Below, piece after piece: positions 8,381 to 17,759 of a stretch of 64,000 bases of DNA. The stretch's first letter is position 1, and each line of letters begins with the position of its first letter. Source of the DNA: Marinobacter arenosus (lineage in GTDB: Bacteria; Pseudomonadota; Gammaproteobacteria; Pseudomonadales; Oleiphilaceae). Made by a program: the position numbers and the translations under genes. The notes beneath the pieces were generated by a model that worked only from the letters and a program-made list of their open reading frames with translations, made no database searches and was not told the origin of the DNA. The stretch is from the NCBI RefSeq assembly GCF_019264345.1, contig NZ_JAHVAO010000001.1, forward strand, positions 2,480,001-2,544,000, written 5' to 3'.

Positions 8381-10659
8381 AAGTGGCCGTCCGCACCTTG
8401 TGTGAGTTTGCCGCTCGCCATGGCGACCTGGATTTTCGCTACACCCCGGCGCCCAGTTCCGAGGAAGGCATCGCCGGCCACCGGGCGATTCAGGCCCGGC
8501 GGGGGTATGGCTATAAAAGTGAGTACTTGCTTACCGGAGAGTGCCTGGGATTGGAGCTGTCCGGGCGGGCGGACGGCTATAAACCTCATCGCGGCCGACT
8601 GGAGGAGATCAAGACCCATCGGGGCGATCTGTCCCGTATCCGGGACCATCAGCGGGCCCTGCATCGGGCCCAGTTGCGGGCCTATGGCGCGTTGCTCTGT
8701 CGCCAGGAGAATCTGGCGACACTGGAGCTGGCCCTGGTGTATTACGACACCGGCAGGGACAAGGAGACGCCGGTGACGGAAACCGCCACGGCGGTGGAGC
8801 TCTGGCAGGAACTGGAGGGCCTGTGTGACCAGTTCCGGGCATGGGCGGAGCAGGAGGACCATCACCGGGAGCAGCGGGATGCCCGACTGACGGACCTGCG
8901 CTTTCCGTTTCCGGAATTCCGGCCCCGACAGCGGCAACTGGCGGAAACCGTCTACAAGAATTCGAGGCAGGGTGGCACGCTGCTGCTGGAAGCGCCCACC
9001 GGTCTGGGCAAAACCCTGGGCACCCTGTTTCCGTCATTGATGGCGCTGCCGGCCGCCGGCCAGGATCGCCTGTATTACCTCACCTGCCGCAACACCGCCC
9101 GGCAGCTGGCGGTCGATGCCATCGAGCGGCTGCGCACGGCCCAGGACAACCCCGGTCACTGGCCCTTGCGGACGCTGGAACTGGTGTCCAAGGATGACGC
9201 CTGTGAGCATCCGGACAAGGCTTGCCACGGGGAATCCTGCCCGCTTGCAAAAGGGTTTTTTGACCGGCTCCCGGACGCCCGGGCGGAAGCGGCCCAAACG
9301 GGGGCCACCCTGACCCGGGACGTCCTGGCCCGCATTGCCGCCGGCCACGGTATCTGTCCCTACTTCCTGGCCCAGGAGATGGCGCGCTGGAGCGATGTGG
9401 TGATCGGCGACGTCAACCGGATGTTCGATCAGTCGGCCCTGCTCCACGGTCTGGTGCGTCAAAACCAGTGGCGCGCCGCCGTTCTGGTGGACGAGGCCCA
9501 CAACCTGGTGGACCGGGGCCGGGGGATGTACTCGGTGCGGCTGGACCAGCAGCGATTGCTGCGGATCCGGAAAACCGCGCCCCGGGTTCTGAAGGCGCAC
9601 CTGGACCGTACGGCCCGGGCCTGGCAGGGGGTTGTTCGGGATCATGGCGACGCCGGCGACACCCCGGTGTTTTTGGACGGCCTTCCGTCCGCCCTGGTCG
9701 GCAGTCTGCTCGGCCTGGCCTCCGGGCTGACCGACTTCCTTGCCGACAATCCGCCGGACCTGGTCCTGCAGGAACTGCTGTTCGAGTCGGTGGCGTTCAT
9801 GAAACTGGCGGACACCTTCGGTGATCATTCCCTGTGCGAATTCCGGCGCACCGGCAGGGGCCGGGCCAGCCTGACCATCCAGAACCTGGTACCGGCGGAT
9901 TTCCTGCGAGAGCGTTTTGCCGCGGCCGCGTCGGTGCTGCTGTTTTCCGCGACCCTCAGCCCGGGGGGCTATTACCGGGATCTATTGGGGTTGCCGGATG
10001 ACAGCCGCTTCACCTCCCTGCCCAGCCCGTTTACCGCGGCCCAACTCCAGGTGCGCTTCACACCCCGGATCAGCACCCGCCGGGCTCACCGTGAGGCGTC
10101 GGCGCAACCCATTGCGCACCTGATCGCCGGCCAGTTCCGGGAACGCCCCGGGCACTACCTCGCGTTCTTCAGCAGCTTCAGTTACCTCAAAACCGTCAGT
10201 GATGCCCTGGCCCGGGAAGCCCCGGAAATCCCGCAACGGGCCCAGCAGCCGGGCATGAGCCCACAGCAACGTGCGGCCTTCCTGGACGGCTTCCGTGGGC
10301 CGGATGCCAGCGTTGCGTTTGCGGTCCTGGGGGGCGTTTTCAGTGAGGGCATTGATCTGCCGGGTGACCAGCTGATCGGCGCGTTTGTGGCGACCCTGGG
10401 GTTGCCGCCCTTCGACGCCTGGCACGAGATCCTCAAGGCCCGACTGCAACAGCGCTTCGGCGCCGGCTATGACTACACCTACCTGATTCCCGGCCTGCAG
10501 AAAGTGGCGCAGGCTGCGGGCCGGGTGATCCGGACGCCCGAGGATGAGGGCGTGATCTGGCTGATTGATGACCGGTTCCTCAGGCCAGAGGTGCGGAACC
10601 GGCTACCGGGCTGGTGGTTCGAGGCACCGGCGTTGGACGTTCCTTCAACGACCGATTGA
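8377..10659 (+). CDS. XPD/DinG-like Fe-S DNA helicase with N-terminal Cas4/RecB-like nuclease domain
   Basis: A 760-residue superfamily 2 helicase. Walker A is EAPTGLGKT (residues 205-213) and the DEAH box is VDEAH (Asp372). Between them are four cysteines (276, 283, 288, 327) spaced like the 4Fe-4S cluster of XPD-family helicases. The C terminus has QAAGRVIRTPEDEG. The first 150 residues look like a Cas4/RecB-type PD-(D/E)XK nuclease: H35, D66 in RADG, E77 and K79 in EEIKTH, and a QLRAYG motif. I choose GTG at 8377, which overlaps the previous stop, rather than the upstream ATG at 8299. The last 80 nt overlap the 3' end of the repressor gene on the other strand. Confidence 0.88.
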   Translation: MKVAVRTLCEFAARHGDLDFRYTPAPSSEEGIAGHRAIQARRGYGYKSEYLLTGECLGLELSGRADGYKPHRGRLEEIKTHRGDLSRIRDHQRALHRAQLRAYGALLCRQENLATLELALVYYDTGRDKETPVTETATAVELWQELEGLCDQFRAWAEQEDHHREQRDARLTDLRFPFPEFRPRQRQLAETVYKNSRQGGTLLLEAPTGLGKTLGTLFPSLMALPAAGQDRLYYLTCRNTARQLAVDAIERLRTAQDNPGHWPLRTLELVSKDDACEHPDKACHGESCPLAKGFFDRLPDARAEAAQTGATLTRDVLARIAAGHGICPYFLAQEMARWSDVVIGDVNRMFDQSALLHGLVRQNQWRAAVLVDEAHNLVDRGRGMYSVRLDQQRLLRIRKTAPRVLKAHLDRTARAWQGVVRDHGDAGDTPVFLDGLPSALVGSLLGLASGLTDFLADNPPDLVLQELLFESVAFMKLADTFGDHSLCEFRRTGRGRASLTIQNLVPADFLRERFAAAASVLLFSATLSPGGYYRDLLGLPDDSRFTSLPSPFTAAQLQVRFTPRISTRRAHREASAQPIAHLIAGQFRERPGHYLAFFSSFSYLKTVSDALAREAPEIPQRAQQPGMSPQQRAAFLDGFRGPDASVAFAVLGGVFSEGIDLPGDQLIGAFVATLGLPPFDAWHEILKARLQQRFGAGYDYTYLIPGLQKVAQAAGRVIRTPEDEGVIWLIDDRFLRPEVRNRLPGWWFEAPALDVPSTTD

Positions 10660-11617
10660 TGGTCACCGGCTGCACGGGGTCGTCCGGGGCCTCAATGGCG
10701 GACAGGGCCTGGTCCAGCGCGGCGGCGGCAATGGCCTCGTGGTTTTGCGGCAGGGAGTTGACCGGCACCGGCAGAAAATCCAGCAGGCGATCGTCACCGA
10801 AGGTGGCCAGCTTCAGATCCCGGGGCAGGCCCCCGGGCTGCTCCAGTAGCACGTCGAGCACGCCTTGCAGCAGTGTGTAGGAGGCGGTCACCAGCGCGTC
10901 CGGCAGGCCCGAGTCGGTCAGCACTGTCCGCATCAGGGCGGCGCCGGTCTGGCGGTCGTACCGGGTACCACTGTGTACCCGGATGTCGCAGCCAGCTCGG
11001 CGCGCAGCGGCCTCGAATCCGGCGCGTCGCTGTCGGGTCATGGCGATCTCCGGGACCGCATCCAGCCAGGCTACCGTGCCGGTGTGGTGGTCCAGGACCG
11101 ACCGGGTCAGGGTGTCGGCCGCCCCCCGGTTGTCACTGACCACGCACCGGATCACGTCCGGCGACTGGGCCCGGTCTACGGCCACCACCGGCAGGCCATT
11201 CGCCTGCAGGTCCGGGTAGAAGGGATCCGTCTCGCCCAGCGCACTCGCCACGATGAGGGCATCGCAGCGTCTTGCTTTCAGGGCCCGGGCCAGGGATTTT
11301 TCAGTGTCCGGGTCGTCATCGGAGCCGGCAATCAACAGCTGGTAGCCGCGAGTCCGGGCCCCCTGTTCCAGCAGTTTGGCCAGTCGGGCATAACTGGTGT
11401 TTTCCAGGTCCGGCAGGATAAAACCCAGGGTCTTGCTGGCGCCACCGCGCAGGGCGGCCGCCTGGGCGTCCACCTGGAAATGGTGTTCGCGGGCAATGGC
11501 CAGGACCCTCTCGATGGTGTCCGGTTTGATGCGCCGGGCCACCCCCTGACCATTCATGACATAGCTGGCGGTGGTTCTCGATACCCCGGCAAGCCGGGCA
11601 AGTTCGGCGAGTGTCAT
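10580..11617 (-). CDS. fruR: LacI-family fructose repressor (FruR/Cra type)
   Basis: A 345-residue LacI-family repressor. The N-terminal helix-turn-helix reads MTLAELARLAGVSRTTASYVMNG, followed by a periplasmic-binding-protein-like sensor domain (SKTLGFILPDLENTSYARL through LATFGDDRLLDFLPVPVNSL). These features and its divergent position next to fruBKA fit FruR/Cra, whose repression is relieved by fructose-1-phosphate or fructose-1,6-bisphosphate. Whether it is a local fructose repressor or a global Cra cannot be told from sequence. A Cra-like operator lies 68 nt upstream. The 3' end overlaps the helicase gene on the opposite strand by 80 nt. Confidence 0.9.
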   Translation of the reverse strand: MTLAELARLAGVSRTTASYVMNGQGVARRIKPDTIERVLAIAREHHFQVDAQAAALRGGASKTLGFILPDLENTSYARLAKLLEQGARTRGYQLLIAGSDDDPDTEKSLARALKARRCDALIVASALGETDPFYPDLQANGLPVVAVDRAQSPDVIRCVVSDNRGAADTLTRSVLDHHTGTVAWLDAVPEIAMTRQRRAGFEAAARRAGCDIRVHSGTRYDRQTGAALMRTVLTDSGLPDALVTASYTLLQGVLDVLLEQPGGLPRDLKLATFGDDRLLDFLPVPVNSLPQNHEAIAAAALDQALSAIEAPDDPVQPVTINRSLKERPTPVPRTTSPVAGSAPLA

Positions 11618-11685
11618 GGTCTGCTTCCCTGTTCATCGATTGCTTGATTTCTGAACACATCTGATCCATCATCGATTCTAAGCAT

Positions 11686-11701
11686 GCTGACACGATTCAG
11701 C
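11686..11701. promoter_or_regulatory. Cra/FruR-like operator between fruR and fruB
   Basis: The minus-strand 16-mer GCTGAATCGTGTCAGC differs from the symmetrical Cra consensus GCTGAAACGTTTCAGC at only two positions. It lies 68 nt from the fruR start and 47 nt from the fruB start, so one bound repressor could control both directions. Site assignment is by consensus only. Confidence 0.75.
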
Positions 11702-11748
11702 AAGACTAAAACCACGAACGACCACAACAACAAAGCGAGGCACATCAC

Positions 11749-14580
11749 ATGCTGACGCTGACCGCCAATGACGTTCGCCTCGGGGCCACCGCCGGTGACT
11801 GGCAGGACGCCCTGACCCAGGCTGGCAAGGATCTGGAAACCGCCGGCCGCACGTCCCCCGAGTACCTGGCCGGCATGAAGGCCCGTGAACAGCAATCGTC
11901 CACCGTGCTGGGCAACGGCATTGCCATTCCCCACGGCACACCCGAAAGCCGCGATGCGGTGCTGGAAACCGGCATCCGCATCCTCCAGTTTCCCGATGGC
12001 ATCACCTGGCACGACGGTGCCCGGGTGCATGTCCTGGTGGCCATTGCGGCCCAGTCCGACGAGCACCTGGACATCCTGCGCCACCTGACCCGGGTGCTGG
12101 ACAAGCCGGGGCTGGCGGAGCAACTGGCGAAGGTCGGCGACGCCGGCGAACTCGTTGCCCTGCTGTCCAAACCGCCGGTGGTGGCCAAATGCGACGGCGA
12201 CACCCTGTGTCTGGGCATCGAGGCGACAACCGCCAAGGAGCTGGCGCTGACCGCGGCGGCCCGGCTCCAGCGCCTGCAGTGCATCGATACCGACTTCCTC
12301 GCCGAGATCGTCCACCAGCCGCCGGTGGCCCTGGGGCAGGGCTTCTGGTTAGTGCATCACACCCGCGGCGCCCGACGTCCGGCGCTGTCGCTGGCGACGC
12401 CGAAACGGTCGGCACCGGAGCTGCGGGGTGTCTTCTGCCTGGCCGGGCCCGGGGACGAGTGCCACGACCTGCTGGAACGGATGGATAACTTTCTGGCCGG
12501 GGACGCCGGCATCGACGGCCTGGGCGCGGATGCCCTGCTGGCCCGACTCTCCGGTGAGGCGGCGGATGCGGTCACGGCCACTGTCACCGTGCTGAACACC
12601 CACGGCTTGCACGCGCGACCGGCAAAACAGCTGATCCAGGAGGCCCGCCGCCATAACGCCAGTATCCGGGTACGCCTGCTGGAGGGCGATGGCAGTGCCG
12701 TTTCGGCCACCAGCCTGACCCGGGTGATTGGCCTGGGTGCCCGCCGGGGCCAGACCCTGGTGCTCTCCGCCACCGGTGATGAGGCGCAACAGGCGGTGAC
12801 GGCGCTGACCCGGGCGATCACCGAGGGGCTGGGCGAGCAGGTCTCGCCCCTGCGCGACGGTGGCAAGAAGCTCGCCGATGATGCCGCAACCGACCCCGAG
12901 CCGCTGACGGACGACCAGCCGCTCAAGGCCGTTGCGGCCTCGCCGGGACTCGCCCTGGCTCCGGCCTTCGTGATGCGCCAGCCCCAACTGACGTACGCCG
13001 ATACCGCCGCGGACGGGGAAGCGCAGATACAGCGCCTGAACCGTGCCCTCGACGAATCCGATGGCCAGCTCCGGACGTTGATCCGTCAGGCCGAGGGGGG
13101 CGAAGCGGCGCCCATCCTGTCGGTGCATGTGGAAATGCTGCAGGACGAAGACCTGTACCAGGCCACGCTGGAAGCCATCAATGAGGGCGCCTCCGCCGAA
13201 GCCGGCTGGTGGCGGGCCATCGATACCGCGGCCCGGGGACAGGAGGCACTGGCCGACCGCCTTCTGGCCGAGCGTGCCGCCGATCTGCGGGACGTCGGTC
13301 GCCGGGTCCTGGCCAACCTCTGCGGGGTGTCGATGCCAACGCCGCCCGATTCGCCCTATGTATTGGTGGCGGACGACCTCGGACCGTCCGACGTCGCCCG
13401 CCTGGATACTTCCCGGGTCCGGGGGCTGGTGACTGCCCGGGGTGGTGCCACCTCCCACAGCGCCATTCTGGCCCGGGCACTGGGCCTGCCCGCTGTGGTG
13501 GGGGCCGGCGAGGCGATATTGACCATCACTGACGGCGCCGAACTGGTGGTGGACGGTGAGCGTGGTTGCCTGGTGCCGAACCCCGGCAATGAACGCCGGG
13601 ATCGGATTCGCCGTCGCATCGACCAGCTGGACGCCCTGCAGGCGGAGGCGTACGACCATCGCCAGCGGCCGGCCACCACCCGGGACGGGCACACCATCGA
13701 GGTGTGCGCCAACCTGGGTAATACCGCCCACACTCCCGACGCCGTCGAACGCGGCGCCGACGGCATCGGCCTGCTTCGGACCGAGTTCATCTTCATGGCC
13801 CACCCCGAGGCGCCGGATCTCGACACCCAGGTCCGGGAGTACCGGCACGCTTTCGATGCCTTGAACGGACTGCCCCTGGTGGCCCGGACCCTGGACGTGG
13901 GGGGCGACAAGCCCCTGGATTACTGGCCCCTGCCCCAGGAAGACAACCCGTTCCTGGGTCTGCGCGGTATCCGGCTGTCACTGACCCGCCCGGACATTCT
14001 CGAAACCCAGGTCCGGGCGCTGCTGACCGCGGCCGGTGACCGGCCGTTGCGGATCATGTTCCCTATGGTGAAAGATCTCGAGGAGTTCCGGGCCGCCCAG
14101 GCGATTGTGAAACGGGTGCAGTCGGAGGTGGCCGCCTCGGATGTCCAGGTGGGGGTGATGATCGAAGTGCCGTCGTGTGCCCTGCTGGCGCGAACCCTCG
14201 CACCGGAAGTGGATTTCTTCTCCATCGGCACCAACGACCTGACCCAGTATACCCTGGCCATTGATCGTGGCCATGGCCAGCTTTCCGCGCAATCCGATGC
14301 CCTGCACCCGGCGGTGCTGCGCCTGATCCAGATGACCGTCGAGGCGGCCCATGCTCACGACCGCTGGGTGGGGGTCTGTGGGGAACTGGCCTCGGATCCC
14401 CAGGCGATCCCGGTTCTGGTGGGTCTGGAGGTGGATGAACTGTCGGTGACCAGTCGCCGGGTGCCCCTGGTCAAGGCCTGCATTCGTGAACTGACCCTCG
14501 ATGACGCCCGGGCCCGGGCGGAACTGGCATTGACCAAGGCCGCCGCCGCCGAGGTCCGCGATGCCCTGGAGTCGTTCTGA
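11749..14580 (+). CDS. fruB: FruB, fused PTS EIIA(Fru)-HPr-Enzyme I multiphosphoryl transfer protein
   Basis: A 943-residue soluble phosphotransferase combining three PTS steps. EIIA(Fru) is N-terminal with GNGIAIPHGTPES (phospho-His62). An HPr/FPr domain follows with THGLHARPAKQ (phospho-His288). The rest is Enzyme I, with GGATSHSAILAR (phospho-His570), RTEFIFM, and GVCGELASDP near the C terminus. It takes phosphate from PEP and hands it to FruA. The layout matches the pseudomonad FruB, unlike the short E. coli FruB that needs separate PtsI. The stop TGA overlaps the fruK ATG by one base, consistent with a fruBKA operon under the Cra-like operator. Confidence 0.96.
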   Translation: MLTLTANDVRLGATAGDWQDALTQAGKDLETAGRTSPEYLAGMKAREQQSSTVLGNGIAIPHGTPESRDAVLETGIRILQFPDGITWHDGARVHVLVAIAAQSDEHLDILRHLTRVLDKPGLAEQLAKVGDAGELVALLSKPPVVAKCDGDTLCLGIEATTAKELALTAAARLQRLQCIDTDFLAEIVHQPPVALGQGFWLVHHTRGARRPALSLATPKRSAPELRGVFCLAGPGDECHDLLERMDNFLAGDAGIDGLGADALLARLSGEAADAVTATVTVLNTHGLHARPAKQLIQEARRHNASIRVRLLEGDGSAVSATSLTRVIGLGARRGQTLVLSATGDEAQQAVTALTRAITEGLGEQVSPLRDGGKKLADDAATDPEPLTDDQPLKAVAASPGLALAPAFVMRQPQLTYADTAADGEAQIQRLNRALDESDGQLRTLIRQAEGGEAAPILSVHVEMLQDEDLYQATLEAINEGASAEAGWWRAIDTAARGQEALADRLLAERAADLRDVGRRVLANLCGVSMPTPPDSPYVLVADDLGPSDVARLDTSRVRGLVTARGGATSHSAILARALGLPAVVGAGEAILTITDGAELVVDGERGCLVPNPGNERRDRIRRRIDQLDALQAEAYDHRQRPATTRDGHTIEVCANLGNTAHTPDAVERGADGIGLLRTEFIFMAHPEAPDLDTQVREYRHAFDALNGLPLVARTLDVGGDKPLDYWPLPQEDNPFLGLRGIRLSLTRPDILETQVRALLTAAGDRPLRIMFPMVKDLEEFRAAQAIVKRVQSEVAASDVQVGVMIEVPSCALLARTLAPEVDFFSIGTNDLTQYTLAIDRGHGQLSAQSDALHPAVLRLIQMTVEAAHAHDRWVGVCGELASDPQAIPVLVGLEVDELSVTSRRVPLVKACIRELTLDDARARAELALTKAAAAEVRDALESF

Positions 14581-15554
14581 TGGCCCGGATACTCACGCTG
14601 ACACTCAACCCCGCGCTCGACCTGAACGCCGACCTTCCGGCCCTGGCCCCCGGCCAGGTGAATCGGACCACCGCCACCAGCCTTGACGCCGCCGGAAAGG
14701 GCCTGAACGTGGCCCGGGTGCTGGCGCGTCTGGGGCACCGGGTCACGGTGTCCGGGTTGCTGGGCGAAGACAACGCCGCCCCGTTCGAGCGCCTGTTTGC
14801 CGACGAGGGGCTCGAGGACCGGTTTGTCCGGATTCCGGGCCAGAACCGCATCAACATCAAGATCGCCGAACAGGGGGGCCGGGTCACCGACATCAACGGG
14901 TCCGGCTTCGAGATACCCGCCGACGCCCTCAAGCGCCTGGAGTTCCGGCTGGGGCCCCTGATGCCGGAGCAGGATGTCATCGTCATCGGCGGGAGCCTGC
15001 CGGCCAACATGCCACCGTCCTCGGTCGCCGATCTGGTCACCATGGCCCGGCAGGCGGGTAAGCCGGTCTGGCTGGACACCAGCGGCGATGCCCTGGTGCA
15101 TGGGCTGAAGGCGACGCCCGATGCCATCAAACCCAACCTTGAGGAATTGTCAGCCTGGGCCGGTTGCCCCCTCGTCGATGCCCGCGAGGTCGCGGACGTG
15201 GCCGCCGGGCTCCGGGGTCAGGGCATCGGCCAGGTGATTGTCTCACTGGGGCCCGACGGTGTGCTCTGGTTTGGTCCCGAGGGCAATTTCCGCGCGGTGC
15301 CGCCTCCGGTGACCGTGCGCAGCACCGTCTGTGCCGGTGACACGTTGCTGGCCGGCATGCTGCACGGTCAGTTGACGGCCGTGGGCGGGATGACTGCGTC
15401 CCGGCGCCTCCAGTTTGCCACCGCCCTGTCGGCGGAGTGCGTGCAGCATGCCGGTGTGGGAAACCCGGCGGCGCCTGATTTCACCACCTTGCTCGACAAC
15501 ACCCGGGTGACCCCCTGGCCCGGGGAAAACAACAATGGGGAGATGCCGTTATGA
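14580..15554 (+). CDS. fruK: FruK, 1-phosphofructokinase
   Basis: A 324-residue PfkB/ribokinase-family kinase that phosphorylates fructose-1-phosphate to fructose-1,6-bisphosphate. The N terminus LTLNPALDLNADL and the GKGLNVARVLARLG block are typical of 1-phosphofructokinases. The C-terminal VCAGDTLLAGMLHG holds the GAGD-type anion hole and catalytic Asp of the family. It lies between fruB and fruA and overlaps both by a few bases, so the operon converts imported fructose directly to a glycolytic intermediate. Confidence 0.96.
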   Translation: MARILTLTLNPALDLNADLPALAPGQVNRTTATSLDAAGKGLNVARVLARLGHRVTVSGLLGEDNAAPFERLFADEGLEDRFVRIPGQNRINIKIAEQGGRVTDINGSGFEIPADALKRLEFRLGPLMPEQDVIVIGGSLPANMPPSSVADLVTMARQAGKPVWLDTSGDALVHGLKATPDAIKPNLEELSAWAGCPLVDAREVADVAAGLRGQGIGQVIVSLGPDGVLWFGPEGNFRAVPPPVTVRSTVCAGDTLLAGMLHGQLTAVGGMTASRRLQFATALSAECVQHAGVGNPAAPDFTTLLDNTRVTPWPGENNNGEMPL

Positions 15555-17305
15555 ACCTGATTATTGTCACTTCCTGCCCCCAGGGGTTCGCCACCTGTTT
15601 CCTGGCGGCCCGGGCCCTGGAGCGCGCTGCCAATCAGCGCGGCTGGCAGGTCACCACGGACGTCCGTGGTCCCGATGGCCAGTCGGCGAAGGCCCCCGGG
15701 GACGCGGCGATTGCCGCGGCCGACCTCGTGATTGCCGCGTTGGGCGCGCCGGTCAGGCTGGAAGCCTACGCCGGGAAACCCCTGTACCGGATTCCGGTGA
15801 CCGAGGCGTTGCCGGACCCGGCCGCCGTGCTTGAGGCCGCCGAACAGCAGGCCCGCCCCTGGTCGCCGGAGGAGGCGCCCGTGGCATCCGGAACGGTTGG
15901 CGGCGAACGCCCCGGCTCCGGAGTCGCCAACATTGTCGCGGTGACCGCCTGCCCGACCGGTGTGGCGCATACCTTCATGGCGGCAGAGGCGCTGACCGCC
16001 GCCGCCGAAGCGGCCGGTCATCACATCCGGGTGGAAACCCAGGGGTCGGTGGGCGCCCAGGACCCGCTGACCGAGCAGGAGATTGCCACCGCCGACGTGG
16101 TCATCCTGGCCTGTGACATTGAGGTGGACCCCGGCCGCTTTGCGGGCAAGCGGGTCTGGCGCACCTCGACCGGCGCTGCCCTGAAAAAGCCGGCGGACAC
16201 GGTGCGCGACGCCCTCGCCGAGGCGACGGTCCAGGATCCCGGTCAGCAAAAGGCCGCCAGCACCGGGGGCGAAAAACGTGGCCCCTACAAGCACCTGCTG
16301 ACCGGGGTATCGTTCATGTTGCCCATGGTGGTGGCCGGTGGCCTGCTCATTGCCCTGTCCTTTGTCTTCGGCATTGAGGCGTTCCAGGAAGAGGGCACGC
16401 TTGCAGCGGCCCTGATGCAGATCGGTGGCGGTACCGCGTTCAAATTGATGATTCCGCTGCTGGCCGGTTACATAGCCTGGTCCATCGCCGACCGCCCGGG
16501 CCTGGCGCCCGGAATGATCGGGGGCTTCCTGGCCGGTGAACTGGGCGCGGGTTTCCTGGGCGGGATTGTGGCCGGCTTCCTGGCCGGTTACGTGGCCCGC
16601 TTCATCAGCCAGAAACTGCCCTTGCCGGAAAGCATCGAGTCGCTCAAACCGATCCTGATCATTCCCCTGATCGCCAGCCTGGTGACCGGCCTGGGCATGA
16701 TCTATGTGATCGGTGAGCCGATGGCGGCCATCATGGACGGGCTGACCGGGTTCCTGGAGAGCATGGGCACCACCAACGCCATTCTCCTGGGTGGAATCCT
16801 CGGCGCCATGATGTGCTTCGACCTGGGCGGGCCAGTGAACAAGGCCGCCTACACCTTTGGCGTTGGCCTGTTGTCCGAGGGCAGTGGCGGCTCCGCACCC
16901 ATGGCGGCGATCATGGCGGCGGGCATGGTCCCGGCCATCGGCATGGGGGTGGCGTCGTTCATTGCCCGGCGGAAGTTTGCCGAGGCCGAGCGCCAGGCCG
17001 GACGCGCCTCGTTCGTGCTGGGCCTGTGTTTCATCTCGGAGGGGGCCATTCCGTTCATGGCCAAGGATCCATTGCGGGTGATTCCGGTGTGCATGGTCGG
17101 CGGCGCAATCACCGGTGCGTTGTCCATGCTGTTCTCGGTCAAGCTGATGGCGCCCCATGGCGGCCTGTTTGTCCTGGCGATTCCCAACGCGGTGAGCACG
17201 GTGCTGCCCTACCTGATCGCCATTGCGGTCGGCTCGCTGGTGATTGGTTTTGGCTACGCGCTGGTCAAGGCTGGAAAGGCCGACGTGGTGCCCGCGGCGA
17301 CCTGA
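15551..17305 (+). CDS. fruA: FruA, fructose-specific PTS EIIB'-EIIB-EIIC permease
   Basis: A 584-residue membrane protein that imports fructose and phosphorylates it at C1. Residues 1-100 are an EIIB-like duplicate domain (TSCPQGFATCF). The active EIIB follows with VTACPTGVAHTFMAAEAL (phospho-Cys134). From about residue 240 the EIIC domain has eight or more membrane segments beginning HLLTGVSFMLPMVVAGG. The C-terminal part contains CFISEGAIPFMAKDP, typical of fructose EIIC. It overlaps fruK by 4 nt. A strong hairpin follows the gene. Confidence 0.96.
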   Translation: MNLIIVTSCPQGFATCFLAARALERAANQRGWQVTTDVRGPDGQSAKAPGDAAIAAADLVIAALGAPVRLEAYAGKPLYRIPVTEALPDPAAVLEAAEQQARPWSPEEAPVASGTVGGERPGSGVANIVAVTACPTGVAHTFMAAEALTAAAEAAGHHIRVETQGSVGAQDPLTEQEIATADVVILACDIEVDPGRFAGKRVWRTSTGAALKKPADTVRDALAEATVQDPGQQKAASTGGEKRGPYKHLLTGVSFMLPMVVAGGLLIALSFVFGIEAFQEEGTLAAALMQIGGGTAFKLMIPLLAGYIAWSIADRPGLAPGMIGGFLAGELGAGFLGGIVAGFLAGYVARFISQKLPLPESIESLKPILIIPLIASLVTGLGMIYVIGEPMAAIMDGLTGFLESMGTTNAILLGGILGAMMCFDLGGPVNKAAYTFGVGLLSEGSGGSAPMAAIMAAGMVPAIGMGVASFIARRKFAEAERQAGRASFVLGLCFISEGAIPFMAKDPLRVIPVCMVGGAITGALSMLFSVKLMAPHGGLFVLAIPNAVSTVLPYLIAIAVGSLVIGFGYALVKAGKADVVPAAT

Positions 17306-17330
17306 GGCAGTCCGGTTACCCGTCATGGAA

Positions 17331-17356
17331 AAGAGGCCCTCGTCCGAGGGCCTCTT
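17331..17356 (-). terminator. Perfect hairpin terminator between fruA and the VOC gene
   Basis: A 12-bp perfect stem (AAGAGGCCCTCG, 2-nt loop, CGAGGGCCTCTT). Read on the minus strand it is followed by a short T-run (CTTTTCC), so it best fits the 3' end of the VOC gene. It could also stop fruA transcripts arriving from the other side. Confidence 0.8.
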
Positions 17357-17359
17357 GCG

Positions 17360-17731
17360 TTACCCGAAGTGGAAGAAGGCCAGCTTGTTGCCGTCCGGGT
17401 CCTTCACGTAGGCCCCGTAGAACTGGTCGGGGATTCGCTGTCCCGGCTCGCCGTCACAGCTGGCGCCGAGCTCGATGGCCTTGCGGTAGTGGGCATCCAC
17501 CGCCTCTTTGGAGCCGGGATGTATTGCCACCATGTTGCCGTTGCCCGGGTGATTGGGCTCTTTGTTGTAGGGCTCGCAGACGGCCAGCATGGGTGAGCCC
17601 ATGCTCTTGCCAATGAAGGCGATGCGGCCCATGTCCAGCAAGACCTTGGCGCCGAGATCGGCGAGCAGTTCCGAGTAGAACGCCTTCGCCTTGTTCATGT
17701 CACTGACACCAATGGTGACGTATCCGATCAT
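17360..17731 (-). CDS. VOC-superfamily (glyoxalase/dioxygenase-like) protein
   Basis: A 123-residue single-domain VOC (vicinal oxygen chelate) protein. The N terminus MIGYVTIGVSDMNKAKAFY and the end YVKDPDGNKLAFFHFG are the usual beta-alpha-beta signatures. Proteins like this are annotated as glyoxalase/bleomycin-resistance family, but substrates are rarely known and none can be proposed here. The frame stays open upstream to 17983 inside another gene's sequence; the ATG at 17731 starts exactly at the conserved domain. It lies 28 nt downstream of a diguanylate cyclase gene on the same strand. Confidence 0.85.
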   Translation of the reverse strand: MIGYVTIGVSDMNKAKAFYSELLADLGAKVLLDMGRIAFIGKSMGSPMLAVCEPYNKEPNHPGNGNMVAIHPGSKEAVDAHYRKAIELGASCDGEPGQRIPDQFYGAYVKDPDGNKLAFFHFG

Positions 17732-17759
17732 AGTGCTTGCTCCGATTGGGGGTTGGGGT

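Noticed and set aside
15368..17326. A 652-codon open frame on the minus strand opposite fruA
   Set aside because: It lies wholly opposite fruK/fruA, and its product is His/Gly/Gln-rich low-complexity, typical of a shadow frame.
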